DNA of 64,000 nt from Stentor roeselii (Eukaryota > Ciliophora > Heterotrichea > Heterotrichida > Stentoridae). Under the pieces are notes generated by a model. That model was not told the origin of the DNA, ran no database searches, and was given only the letters and a program-made list of their open reading frames with translations. Every line of letters begins with the position of its first letter. Position 1 is the first letter of the stretch. The stretch lies in assembly GCA_006503475.1 (NCBI GenBank), contig RSEH01000120.1, forward strand, positions 1 to 64,000. Reading direction: 5' to 3'. Both the position numbers and the translations under genes were made by a program. Of the stretch, positions 1 through 11,389 are shown in pieces.

Positions 1-74
1 AACACCCTAACACCCTAACACCCTAACACCCTAACACCCTAACACCCTAACACCCTAACACCCTAACACCCTAA
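1..74. repeat. Telomere repeat, CCCTAACA units
   Basis: Nine uninterrupted copies of the 8-base unit (written AACACCCT at the first base) followed directly by unique AT-rich DNA. The G-rich strand reads TGTTAGGG. This is the known telomere repeat of Stentor and Blepharisma. The C-rich strand runs 5' to 3' into the chromosome, the orientation of a left-hand end, so this is a true macronuclear chromosome end and not an internal array. Confidence 0.97.
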
Positions 75-1364
75 TATTATAGTAGTTTGATCTTATTTTA
101 TCATAAAAAATATTAAATTAAAACATAGATATACTTCAAAGATCATGAGCCATAAAACAAAACCCAATATTGTACTATTAAACCATTAAATATTAAATTG
201 AAAGTAATTTCCAATTAAATCTAATAAGGACATGTTATTTAATGAAAATTTATGCATAGCTGGAAAATTCGCATTACATTTCATTAATTTATCCTTAAAT
301 ACTTTCCTCTTATAGTTAGACATTCTGGGTCAGTGTTTAATTAATGTTAATTTATAATTAGCGCAATGATTTGAGTTTTGGGTCTTTAAGCTTGTGCATT
401 CTTGGTTACTCCACCACAAAAAATTGATTAAAATCAGAGTCATTTAGTTGAATTGCGATATATTTTCTAATCATTTTCATAATTGTTTAAGCAGAGGATA
501 ATTCAATAATTAATAGAGAATTTCGGTGGACTTTATCTTAAAACTTGGTTTCTCCAAAACTTCACCTCTTGTATATTCATTTCATATACTGATGACACTC
601 TGAAAGAAATCCAATTTTATTGAAAAATCCTTCTAATATTCCAGCAAAAAATGCTGCACAATTGACACTTTTGAGCCCTTTGAAAGACACACGTATCTAT
701 TGCATATGCTAGATTCTTTCTTGAAAATGTAAATATGACTATGATTTGCATAAACTTCTAATGAAGCAGCGAAATCATGGAAAGTCTTCTAAGACAGTTA
801 AATCAAAATGTATAATTTTTCTATTGAGGTATATTATTGAAGTCTATAAAATTATTCATTTTTAAGTTTCCTTTGCAGACACTATCACGAAAGCCAATTA
901 ATTTCAAATACCAGGTCTCAAAGAATACCCCGAATACTTCCACTTGCTCCAAGAGTGAGTTTTTATTCTTTGTAACAAAGTTCATTTAATTTTTATAGTT
1001 ATCATGATTTCTTATTTGAATAATTATGTTATTTATGGATTCTATGTTAGTTTTGACATGTTATTTATGATTTTTATATGAATTTGATCAATTTAATTTA
1101 TATAATAAATATTGACTAAAAAAAGAGACGGAATATTTAAAATTAGACCTTTGATAATGGTTATTTTTTTAAGAACCTTATTAACATTTGTTTGGCCAAA
1201 AGAATATCATTAAATGGTTATCATTAAATTAAATAATAAATCTGAATGAAAAGACCAAAGATTAGCCTCAAAGCTCTATTTATCTAAACTGAATCTATAT
1301 AATACTATAAGTTTAAACCCAAACCAAAAATCTCAAAAATAGTCTAAAATAAAATTGTTGTAAA
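75..1364. other. Subtelomeric AT-rich spacer
   Basis: About 1.3 kb between the telomere and the first gene. It is strongly AT-rich with no long open frame. A short stretch near 880-990 has more balanced base composition and could be an eroded coding fragment of some 30 codons, but it resembles nothing I recognise. No tRNA-like fold or repeat was evident by eye. Confidence 0.6.
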
Positions 1365-3590
1365 ATGTCTGACTTTGATTCACCCAAACCTGCTAAAAAA
1401 TCATCATCATCTATCCAGTTGATTCTTCATAAAAAAATAAGACATCTACAAGAAGACCACTATCTCAAAAACCACGACTACATTTATCAAAGAGTTTGCG
1501 GCGATCGAATATCTTCAATCGCAGTCTCTCCTTGCGGGTTATACGCAGTAGGAGGGATTTTACCAGGAACTCTATTCATCTTAAACATCACTGAAAACAA
1601 ATTAGAGCCCCAACTCCAAGGCTCTCGAACTATCCTGGAATCCTTGAATTTTTCCCCAGACGGGAAATTCCTTCTATGCGGCTACCGATGCCTTCTCGAA
1701 ATCTGGGACTTTGGCCTTAGATCCTTGAACTTCACGATCGAATTCTCATATGAAAGTTTTGGGCCAGCTATTTTCACTGCAGATGGCAAGTACATAGTCA
1801 ACTTAGATAAAAATTGTTTGGTTTTTTGGAGACTGATTGATAGAAATGAAGAGTTTAGGCTTGGAGCACATGAAAGAAATGTGACGACTGTCGCAAGGTC
1901 TGCTGATGGAAGGGTTTTTGTTAGTGGGTCAGAAGACGGGCTAATGGTTTTTTGGGATATTGAAAATAGAAATGTTGAATTTCAGATGAATGCATATAAT
2001 GAGAAAATTAAATATTTGGCTGTTTCAAATGACGGACAGTATGTTGCAAGTATTTCTGAGAGACTGCTAAAAGTTTGGCATGTTTTTCATCGATGTGAAT
2101 ATTTTGTGTTCCTGGATGATGATATGCCTTTTTCGGTCTCGTTTTCACCTGATAATAAGAAATTAGGAGTAGGCTCAAGTCAACTTTTTATTAGAGTTTT
2201 TGACATGAAGAGTAAACTTTTAGAAAAGTTTTTTGTTTTTGGGTTATCGAACCGCTCTGTAGTAATTTTTAGTCCTGATTCGAAATGTATAATAATTGGG
2301 TGTTACATGGGGCAAATAATCATCAAGCCTTTAGATCAAAAATTAAAACAACTTAGTTTTTACCAAGGCTTAGAAGCTAAAGATTCATTAGATGTTATCA
2401 TCACAAATGACGGAAAATACCTGGGTTTCAGCAACCATAAAACAGGCTTTAAAATTTTGAATATCAAGGAAAACCGATTCGAATTTTTTTGGCCAGAAAA
2501 TATTTCAAGAAACGAATTCTTCAAACTTTCAAAGAACTGCCGTTATTTAATGACTATTTCTCATATTTACATCAGTATTTGGGATTTAGAAACAAAAAAA
2601 GAGATTTTTGAATATGAAGTTCAAAAGGCTAGAGAAATCATTCCTATTTATGATGATTTCAGTTTCATTTTTTTACCGGTCTCGACTACTCGTTTTTGTT
2701 GTTTTGACGTATTCAAAAAAAGTAAGGTGTTTAAAGTTGAAAGAAAAAATATCTGCCATTCGGCTGCAGTTTTATCAGAAGATTGTGGCTTGATTTGTTT
2801 TGGCTATGAAGACGGGTATTTAAGCATCTGGTCCATTGACAGTAAGACTGAAAAATGTTGGTTCAAAAGTGACAATGGCAAAATTTTGAATGTTTTTTTC
2901 AGAAATGATAAAAAAATTATTCTAAGTTTTTCCGAAGATAAAAGTGTGTGTCTTTGGAATTTTAATAGCATGATGTTGGAGAAGTCGTTTAATGTAGGAT
3001 ACTGTGGAATGATTTTATTTGTAGGGATATATCGAGATTACTTCATTGTTAATGACGGAATTATGTACTTTTGGAACATTGAAAAAAGTTTTAAGGAATT
3101 CACAGTTGAGCATTTCATATTCGCGAGAAGGATTTTGTTAATTGATAAGCACATTTTTGCCATTTTTAATCATCATCTTGAAACCCATAATTTGCAGAAG
3201 GTAATCGAAATGACCTTTATTCATAAGTACAACATGTCTGCTCCTATAACATTTTCAAGTGATAACAAATTTGCTGTAAGTGGCTATCAAAAAATATTGA
3301 AATTGTGGCTTGTTGATCAGCAAAAAGAAGTTCTAAGCTTTAAAGCTCATAATAACTGGATTAGAACTGTTCGATTTTCAAATGATTGTCAGTTTATTGT
3401 TAGTGGGTTGATAAAGATTTGGGACTTGGAAGGAAGGTTGATTCAAATTTTTCAAGGCCATACAAGCTGGGTTTTAGCTGTTGCCTTCTCGAGAGATGGG
3501 AAAAATTTGGTAACTGGGTCAAGTGATCGGGTTGTTTTGTTTTGGGAAGTTGGTAAAACTGAAAAATTGAAAAAAATTCGAAGGATTTGA
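1365..3590 (+). CDS. WD40-repeat protein
   Basis: A 741-residue protein made almost entirely of WD40-type beta-propeller repeats. At least ten degenerate repeats are visible, with blades that run from a GH or AH turn to a final WD, WH or WE. The clearest are in the last 90 residues, with the turns AHNNWIRTV and GHTSWVLAV and the closing pairs IWDLEGR and LFWEV. The length suits two propellers. The first 40 residues are polar and rich in Ser and Lys, and there is no signal peptide or membrane segment. Such proteins are scaffolds for complexes; the partner cannot be told from sequence. The ATG follows an A-rich leader and the frame ends in TGA, which supports the standard code. It is the gene nearest the telomere and is intact and intronless. 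Confidence 0.9.
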   Translation: MSDFDSPKPAKKSSSSIQLILHKKIRHLQEDHYLKNHDYIYQRVCGDRISSIAVSPCGLYAVGGILPGTLFILNITENKLEPQLQGSRTILESLNFSPDGKFLLCGYRCLLEIWDFGLRSLNFTIEFSYESFGPAIFTADGKYIVNLDKNCLVFWRLIDRNEEFRLGAHERNVTTVARSADGRVFVSGSEDGLMVFWDIENRNVEFQMNAYNEKIKYLAVSNDGQYVASISERLLKVWHVFHRCEYFVFLDDDMPFSVSFSPDNKKLGVGSSQLFIRVFDMKSKLLEKFFVFGLSNRSVVIFSPDSKCIIIGCYMGQIIIKPLDQKLKQLSFYQGLEAKDSLDVIITNDGKYLGFSNHKTGFKILNIKENRFEFFWPENISRNEFFKLSKNCRYLMTISHIYISIWDLETKKEIFEYEVQKAREIIPIYDDFSFIFLPVSTTRFCCFDVFKKSKVFKVERKNICHSAAVLSEDCGLICFGYEDGYLSIWSIDSKTEKCWFKSDNGKILNVFFRNDKKIILSFSEDKSVCLWNFNSMMLEKSFNVGYCGMILFVGIYRDYFIVNDGIMYFWNIEKSFKEFTVEHFIFARRILLIDKHIFAIFNHHLETHNLQKVIEMTFIHKYNMSAPITFSSDNKFAVSGYQKILKLWLVDQQKEVLSFKAHNNWIRTVRFSNDCQFIVSGLIKIWDLEGRLIQIFQGHTSWVLAVAFSRDGKNLVTGSSDRVVLFWEVGKTEKLKKIRRI

Positions 3591-6500
3591 GGAAAAGATA
3601 AAAGGGGTTTCTTTTTCAATAAGTCTCAAATTTGTTGCAGTTGAATTGACGACGGGAGTAATTAACGTTCTTAGAGTTTAGAATATTTTAGAATTAGTTT
3701 TAACTGAGTTATAATTGAAAATAGGAAACTTTAAAAAGATTTATTCAGTATTTGGTTAGTGAAATTTAGACAATACAATTTATGTTGCTTGATCAAAAAT
3801 TAGATCATTATTTTTCATTTTTAGGATAAAGGATCTATATAAATTTATCAATATATCTTTATCAAACTGTCTCAAATGAATATTTTCATTTGAAAGTATT
3901 TATTTAAACTATGAGCTTGGTTTATCATCTTACATCAAAATAATCTTAGTGTTTTAGCTTAATTTAATTTTATGCATATTTAAGAATTCTTAAAAAGTAT
4001 GAATAATGTAACCTTAGTTTAGTAACCTCATAATACTAACCAAAGAAATTTATATGCAACTTAATGTATGATTAGAATCTTTAAGAATAAAAGAGTTTAT
4101 GAATTCAAGGGCATTACAAAATACTTATTATTTTTTCTGATTTAGGTATACTTTGAAAATTTGAAAATAATTTTGATTGAATTATGATTTTAATCACTTG
4201 ATATATCTACAATCTAAGGAAAAGATATATTTATATTCAAGGCCAAAGTTATAAACAATACCAGATTCAATCTTGAGTGAATTTAATTAATCTATATAAC
4301 TCTTTACCTCTATAAAACATGAATGAAAAATATGAATATTTCTTAATTCTTCTTTTGATTAATTAGAATATAAATGATTAAGTTTATCTCTCAAGAATTA
4401 TCATAGTATTTATATGTTTTGTTTTTAACTACTCTCAGTCAATAATTTGCTTTTATAAATTATATATATTTGGGATTATAGGTGAATATTTTTATTTTTG
4501 ATCAGAATGACAATCTAATAAAATATTAACAAATTTAATTTTATCTCATATAAATTAAGTTTTAGAACACTTAGAGATGTATATATTATGAAATAAACTT
4601 AACAAGATAAGGATAATAATTATCTTTTTATAGTTTATTGTTTTTTTCTTTCTTTTGAATTGTAACTTAATAATATCAATTTACTATTCATGTAATAGCT
4701 GATGCTATGAATTTATAATTATCTATAAAAATCTTTAAAGTGATATTATCTTACTTTGATTTGAATGATTTGATTAATATTTATTTAATTCATACTATGT
4801 TTAGATTCGAGTCTAAGGAAAAACAAAATTTTTTGGTAGTGCCTTTCAACTGATAAGAGAAATATAAGAGAGATCATGAATGTTGATTCTCAGTTGAAAT
4901 GGTGATTGTTTTAGTCATATATTATGCATCGTAACTATCAAAGTACTCTAAGCCCTAAATGATGAAAAATATGTGCGCTGCACTCTATGAAGCTGTTCGA
5001 TCATAAAACAGTATCTACAAATTTCAGAGGAATATCTAAAAATCTGAATTACCTGACATCAGGATAGAGTTATCGCTAATGTCTGGCAAGTAGAATATTA
5101 GACAAGTACTTAAAGTCACTCTTCAGTGCAGGGTTCAATTATCGATTCAACTTGAGGGATGAAACAAACAGCTTATATGTGCTCAATGTTTTCATGTAGA
5201 TTAATTTTAAGTGAAAAACATGACAGCTCACACGGTCTGAGATTTGGAGTCGGCCGATGGGGTAGTACAAATGATTAACAAACCGATGAAGAACTTTGAA
5301 TATTAAGACTGAAGATCCAGGATTTAAGGAAGAAATTCCATGGTTCAAACTTAGTGAATTTAAAATAAACTCAGCTATCTTTATTATAAGATAAGTTGAT
5401 TCTAAGTGGATTTTGCTTAAAACTAAACCGATAATGATCAAGCTCAAATAGAAATTGTGTGGTCTTGGAAGTAATTAAGAAGCTTCATTGAGCCTTAGTT
5501 CTAGTTAGTTTTTTTATATCAAACCTCATATAATCATCTTATCTAATATCTAAGTTCACTTTCATGAATAGTCTCAGGACTTGAGATTCTTTTTTTTAGA
5601 GATAATTAGAAAATCAAATGAAATCGAATTAGTAAAAATACCTATAATTATAAAGTATAGGGAATTTTGATAGGATAGAGGCAGTTAATTAGCCTTCAGT
5701 TGCAAATTGTCTGATGAAATAAAAATAACCCTCTAATTCTTTGCATTAGTAGTTTTCTGTCTCTAGATAATCTCAGTACTTGTTAGATACAATCATTTGA
5801 AAATAAACTCTGGCTTACACTTTTTTAAATTTTAAGCTATTCATGCTCCTGCAGCTGAACACATGCAGATTATAGAGACTATAATTAAAAAGCACTCACA
5901 ATCATTATAAGAAAGACTACGCTTAGTAGTAATTTAAAAAATAACTAATTAATTATGAGTTCGATGAAATATAGCCTTAAAATTGTGTGAAATTGCAAAT
6001 TCAAACTTTGGTTTGCTTAATATTTTTTTTTTCAAAATTTTAGTGCTCTTCATATTAAATAACATTAAGGTATATGATCGCTGATTAATCTAATGATTTC
6101 TCAATATTTAGGCCAAGCAAGATTTATAAAAATGTTGATAATTCTGTAAAGGTGTCTTATAAAAGCTTATACCATTTTTAATACTATCCATGAAAAATTT
6201 TAAGATTTTGTTTAGATAATTCTAGTAATTATTGTAATTGAAATTGTATTAAACTATCCGAACCTCACCTATAAACAACACGATATTTAGAACACTACTC
6301 TTACTAATTTTCACTACTCGGATAAACTAGGTCTAAAATTCATCCATAGTTTATATATACGCTTTTTCTTGCAAACTGAATATTTGAAGCATTACTTTAC
6401 GAATACTGAAGCATTAAACTCATAATTTGATCGAGCACTTGAAGTTATTTCCTCAACTCAAGTTTCTATCGAATAATCTGACTTAGTTTGAGGTATAAAA

Positions 6501-7155
6501 ATAGCAACCGGCATTTGGTAGTATTTTGAACTTATTTGTAAATGCTTTAGCAAAGGGAGGTCAAATAGTACATTTTACCTCGAAATTCTCAGATTTCAGT
6601 GCCTTTTATTGATAGGTAGGACACTAAGGTCGTTCTTTTGTTAATATTAAGAGGTGGAAAAATGAAAGTGATGATAATCTTGGATTTTTTAAAAATAATG
6701 GATGATCTCCTCCTATATTTGAAATGCTTTTATGATCAAGGTGGTATTAGATGAGCTGAATCGCTAGAAATATGTCAAAATTATAATAAAATCGCTCAAA
6801 TAGCTAATCTAATTATTATCAGATACATTAATGATGATGCTATTTTATCACCATTCCTTAGTCTTCAGTGTCATCTCATAGATATTCTAATCAATTACTG
6901 GTTCTGAGTAATGCTAATTATAGAAAATTAACAAATTATTCAGAATTCCTGAAATCAAATCACCATTCTGAAGAATTATGAAAATTATCAGCCTTTTTAA
7001 TTAATACTAGCATAAATTTTATTCCCAGATACTTATAGTAATAAATTTATTTAATATGAGATATATTTTCAAATGAGTTTTAAATATTATTCATCCTGAT
7101 TATAGTCAAGTATTTGATTATCTATAAATTTAGATTAATTCTAATAATTAATGAT
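3591..7155. other. Long AT-rich spacer with possible coding relics
   Basis: A 3.6 kb gene-free stretch, unusually long for this genome. Most of it is AT-rich with stops in all frames. Two parts look less random. Positions 4880-5500 have higher GC and short protein-like runs on the plus strand broken by many stops, with a 102-codon open frame on the opposite strand (5139-5447). Positions 6662-6907 are an ATG frame of 81 codons plus a terminal stop, interrupted by one TGA at 6752. Neither resembles a known family. They may be eroded genes, or chance. Confidence 0.45.
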
Positions 7156-10100
7156 TTATTTAACTATTAATGAATTTCTGTTCAAAGAATCTGACTGTAG
7201 TATATTATCTATATTTTCTTCTTTTTCTTGTATTTCATGAATAAAAGAATTTTTATATAACTCACCCATACTTTCAAAGTTGAACTCCATCATCTCAATT
7301 TGTTTTTTTTCTATCAAAGTATATTCTCTTCTGTGTTTTTTTGAATAAGGGTTGAAGCCTTGAACTGGAATGCTATCTACGAAAAACTCCTCTCGAAATG
7401 AATCTCCTTTTCTAAAAACTCTAAGCCAGGAAATTTCTCTGAAAATAAATTCAAAAATACTTCTGAATATCCAAAGCATCCAAAATAATAAAAAGTTGAG
7501 GTTCGCAATAATTAGTATAGCAAAACATGAGCCTGTGAAGATATAATTCAAATTATTTGAAAGAAAGTAAAGGCCAGAAAAACTTGTAACAATAGAAGCT
7601 AAAAGAGCATATCTTTCCATTTTATTTAGTTCTTTTGAATTAAATGGATTCAGCTTGTTTTGATACCAAAACGATAAAAGCACAAGGATAATCAAAGTGT
7701 AACCTTGAATATTCACAGAGATTCTTTTGAGGAAAATTATAATGCAGATAATCATAACTTTGCGATAAATAATGATGAACTCCCAGTAGTATACAGATGA
7801 ATTGTAGCCATTGAATAATAAACCGAATATTATTTTATTTTCATCTCTACTTAGAAATTTATGTCTTTTGATCATGATAATCATTATTAACAAAGGGAAT
7901 CCAAATATCCAAAGAAGAATGCTAGGCAATGAAACTGTTAGGAGGTATTTTAAATAAGTATCAGTTGAACATCTGATCGAATAATCTACTGATAAAAATT
8001 CTCCTATTTGATCAAATTTTATGCAATCAAAAGATGAAAAAATAGTTTTTACTATAGTTGGAAATACTAAAAAGTAAATAACTATTACTGTCAAAAATAA
8101 CTCTCTTTTCATATAAGTATAACTTTCTTTATAAAATGAAATTAAAATCCAAATAATCACTGAAACAGATAAAATAATTAATGGCAGTAGGGAAGTGAAA
8201 ATTAGTTTTATATAGTAAACTTCTTTTGATTTACTCAAAATAAAGCAATCTATTGAAACAACTGACTCAGTGATCATAGAAGACGATTTGTAAAATTGAA
8301 AATAATTAATTGCATAGTCTGGCCAGTTGAAGTTAAACTGCGAAATCAAATAAATTAAATGCAAATAATTTGTAAAGATTTTGATATAAATTGACTGCTT
8401 CGACTTAGGGTAAAAAGCTGATTTAATTGTGATTTTAACCAGGATCGAACAAATGAAGATACTAAAAACTAAGACTGAAATTAAGATAAAAATATTTGTC
8501 TGATCATCAGGGCACTTGGTACAATGCAAGTTGGTGATTTTACTATATCCTTTGTCGCACACCCCACACTTAATTCCAGTGTATCCTTCATTGCAGGCAG
8601 TTTCAAAACCAGTCTGATTACCTAAACATGCAGATTTTAAATCGCAGGGATATATAACCTCTGATAAATAATGGGTTCTATAATATCCAGGCTTTACATA
8701 CAATTTATCACCTCCAGGGCATATACCTCCTATTGGACATTCCTTGCATTTACCTTTTGGTTTGATTAGATACTTTTTAGCTTCGCATGTTTTGCATGAA
8801 TCTGTTCCAATCTGTTCTCCATTGATACAACTTCTAATATTGACTTTAATTAGTAAACTTTGTTTTATGAATTCTTGATTTTTTTTATCTTTCTGCGTTG
8901 GAATAGAGTTGCAGATCGCCTTGAAGTAATGAACTGAATTTGGAGGACCTCTTGGATAAAATCCTGAAATATTAAATCTACCAGAAATTGACTTGAATGA
9001 AGTATTACCACCTAGCGAGAAAAAGGATGATGTAGAGTTTGGTTCAATTCTTAAGATGCTATCATTATCAGTGGTAATTATTTGCTTGTAAGTATCCAAA
9101 ATATCAATTAAAATAAATTCCTGAAAAACTTGCCCCGGAGGAATGTTTGTTAATTCTAAATCAAAATAATTTTCAGTCATAGTCTGGTTTTGCGATATGA
9201 TCAAACTTGTAGGACTTGATGCTAGGTCATCACCATACTTTGCAGAATTTTTTTCAAAATGAGTATTATTATCAATAGTTGGCTCAGAATTAATCCATCT
9301 TATACACCCTCCATCACTTTGAGCCTGATTTCCAATAAATTTTGTATACCTTTTAATCGAAAATCTGCAATCAGAGCAATCAGGTGCTTCATACCAAATA
9401 GCTCCTCCACTAAAAGCTGAATTATTTTTAAACAAACATTTTTCAACGTTTAAAAATCCATTCTTTACATAAATAGCTCCTCCAATATATTTACAATTAT
9501 TTTGAATAAAATTCGTAAACTTCAGATCAATTTTTCCATATTTACTTCTCCCAACAAAAGTTAGAGACCCAAAAATCATCGAGTTTATTCTTAAGAAAGT
9601 TGAATTTCTAATATTAACAACTGAGCAGTCGCTAAAATGAAGTGATGAGATAAAATTTTTTGATTGAGTGAAAATACTAGAATTAATTTGAACAGATGAA
9701 CTGAGAATCAATGCTGAATATGAATTTTGATTTTGGAATGAGTCTTGATAGCCCTCCATAGTTACTGAATCTAGAATAATATCACAAAAGTCTAGGTAAG
9801 TGGTTGTTGCGTTTTTTGCTGAGTTTAATAAGAATTGAGTATTTATTATAGATATATTTGAATATGTTGCATAGATTGCCCCTGCTGTGTTTGCAGAGTT
9901 TAATTGAAATTCGGATGATTTTATTGATATCTTTGAGTAAGTCGCATATATACAACCTCCTAGTAAATTTGCTGAATTACTCTTGAATATAGTAGAGTTT
10001 AATGAGAGGGAACTAGAACTTAGGTATATTGCTCCTGCTGATAATGAAGAAGCACCAAAGAGAAAGGAGGAGTGTGAAATATTGAGTTCGGATTCTAAAA

Positions 10101-11328
10101 ATGCATTTATAAAAGGAGCCCAGAACTTACTAGCTTGATTAGTGAAAGTCGCATTAACTACAGTGAAATGAGATTGAATTACTTCTATTCCAGAAGAAAA
10201 TTCACTTAATACTTGATTATTTTTAATTATTGAATTCTGTATAAGCAGTGCACTTGTAACAATAGAAAAAAACTTTCCTTCAATTATACGGTTATCAAAT
10301 ATTGAGCAATTTATAAAAATGCTTTGAGTGCTTAAATTTCCTTGATTTAGTTCAATGAATGATTCTCCAGTTAATTGAAACTCATTGTTGAAAATTAATG
10401 AATTTTCAAAATTTACGTAACTTAATTCAGAGCAACTAACAAACCTTTGGTTATTATTAGAAAAGCTGCAATTATTACACGAAAAATTGCTCTCACCTGA
10501 TAGACCTATCACTAATTTATTCAATTGATAAAATTCTCCATTTTTTATGTAAACTTCACTATTTTTATCGGCTAAAATTAAGCCTCCTAGATTGAATATT
10601 TTTATCTGGCTTCCGTTAAGAAATGTTTTTGAAACGCTTAATGCTTTATATTGATATTTTATTGAACTGATGTTAAAAATTGTCAAATTTCTAAATGAAA
10701 ATATAGAAAAATCAGATAGAGAGTTTGTCATTATTACAGAATTTTCTGAGAAAGAGTTAAAAATGGTTGTATCACTCAAATTTAATATACTGGATTGAAA
10801 AGTATCCATATAAATTCCTGCATATAATGCTGTGTTATTTTTCATCATAAGGCTGTTTATCTCTACACTTCCTTTATTTTCCAAATGTATCATACCACCG
10901 AATCTTGCTATTGAATTGAAAATTTTAATATCATTTATCTTTGAACCTTGGAGAATATTCACCCCTGATGAAATACTAAAAATTGATGATTCGACTGACT
11001 CACAATCAGCAATGGTAATATTATTGAAGTTTAATTTGCATTCTGAATCCACAAAACTGGTTATTAATATACTTGGGGCTATTGAATAACCATAACATCT
11101 ATTAAAGTTACTATTGACCATTGTAAAGTTTAAATATATGTAATTTTCCATAATAATATTTAAGCAGGACGCAAATCCGAACGCGGTAGATGTTTCTGAA
11201 ATACTGATATTGCTAATATACAGTGTTAATAATGGTATAATAGTTAAAACTGAGTCTTTATTTGAATTTGATTTTTCAATCTTGAGATTAGTTAGTATGA
11301 GATCATCAATAGAATTAAATAAAATCAT
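7156..11328 (-). CDS. Beta-helix, Cys-rich, multi-pass membrane protein (C-terminal part of split gene)
   Basis: A 1390-residue frame. Residues 1-720 are right-handed beta-helix-like (pectin-lyase fold) repeats rich in Asn, Ser and Ile with NNS/NNN turns, including near-identical tandem rungs around 460-510. A cysteine-rich segment follows (about 830-940, with CEAKKYL, CKECPIGGICPGG and CGVCDKGY, of the GCC2/GCC3 or ephrin-receptor-like type). Then come about eight hydrophobic membrane segments (about 950-1300) and a charged cytoplasmic tail. It has no signal peptide of its own and starts in mid-helix. The frame just upstream on the same strand (11390-14515) supplies a leader, LNR repeats and the start of a beta-helix, but lies in another frame 61 bases away. 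I infer one original gene. Its likely role is a cell-surface receptor or adhesion protein. Confidence 0.75.
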   Translation of the reverse strand: MILFNSIDDLILTNLKIEKSNSNKDSVLTIIPLLTLYISNISISETSTAFGFASCLNIIMENYIYLNFTMVNSNFNRCYGYSIAPSILITSFVDSECKLNFNNITIADCESVESSIFSISSGVNILQGSKINDIKIFNSIARFGGMIHLENKGSVEINSLMMKNNTALYAGIYMDTFQSSILNLSDTTIFNSFSENSVIMTNSLSDFSIFSFRNLTIFNISSIKYQYKALSVSKTFLNGSQIKIFNLGGLILADKNSEVYIKNGEFYQLNKLVIGLSGESNFSCNNCSFSNNNQRFVSCSELSYVNFENSLIFNNEFQLTGESFIELNQGNLSTQSIFINCSIFDNRIIEGKFFSIVTSALLIQNSIIKNNQVLSEFSSGIEVIQSHFTVVNATFTNQASKFWAPFINAFLESELNISHSSFLFGASSLSAGAIYLSSSSLSLNSTIFKSNSANLLGGCIYATYSKISIKSSEFQLNSANTAGAIYATYSNISIINTQFLLNSAKNATTTYLDFCDIILDSVTMEGYQDSFQNQNSYSALILSSSVQINSSIFTQSKNFISSLHFSDCSVVNIRNSTFLRINSMIFGSLTFVGRSKYGKIDLKFTNFIQNNCKYIGGAIYVKNGFLNVEKCLFKNNSAFSGGAIWYEAPDCSDCRFSIKRYTKFIGNQAQSDGGCIRWINSEPTIDNNTHFEKNSAKYGDDLASSPTSLIISQNQTMTENYFDLELTNIPPGQVFQEFILIDILDTYKQIITTDNDSILRIEPNSTSSFFSLGGNTSFKSISGRFNISGFYPRGPPNSVHYFKAICNSIPTQKDKKNQEFIKQSLLIKVNIRSCINGEQIGTDSCKTCEAKKYLIKPKGKCKECPIGGICPGGDKLYVKPGYYRTHYLSEVIYPCDLKSACLGNQTGFETACNEGYTGIKCGVCDKGYSKITNLHCTKCPDDQTNIFILISVLVFSIFICSILVKITIKSAFYPKSKQSIYIKIFTNYLHLIYLISQFNFNWPDYAINYFQFYKSSSMITESVVSIDCFILSKSKEVYYIKLIFTSLLPLIILSVSVIIWILISFYKESYTYMKRELFLTVIVIYFLVFPTIVKTIFSSFDCIKFDQIGEFLSVDYSIRCSTDTYLKYLLTVSLPSILLWIFGFPLLIMIIMIKRHKFLSRDENKIIFGLLFNGYNSSVYYWEFIIIYRKVMIICIIIFLKRISVNIQGYTLIILVLLSFWYQNKLNPFNSKELNKMERYALLASIVTSFSGLYFLSNNLNYIFTGSCFAILIIANLNFLLFWMLWIFRSIFEFIFREISWLRVFRKGDSFREEFFVDSIPVQGFNPYSKKHRREYTLIEKKQIEMMEFNFESMGELYKNSFIHEIQEKEENIDNILQSDSLNRNSLIVK

Positions 11329-11389
11329 TGATTTATCAAAGTTATTGTCGGTTACCTTATACTGATAGAAAATACCTATTAATTAACCC

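Noticed and set aside
5139-5447. A 102-codon minus-strand gene
   Set aside because: Composition does not look like a soluble or membrane protein, and the opposite strand has equal coding-like signal; kept only as a possible relic.
11329-11389. A mini-intron joining the two LNR/beta-helix frames
   Set aside because: A 16-base GT-AG intron would be needed. The only GT-AG pairs nearby are 12, 13, 14, 19 or 26 bases, and none removes the stop and restores the frame.
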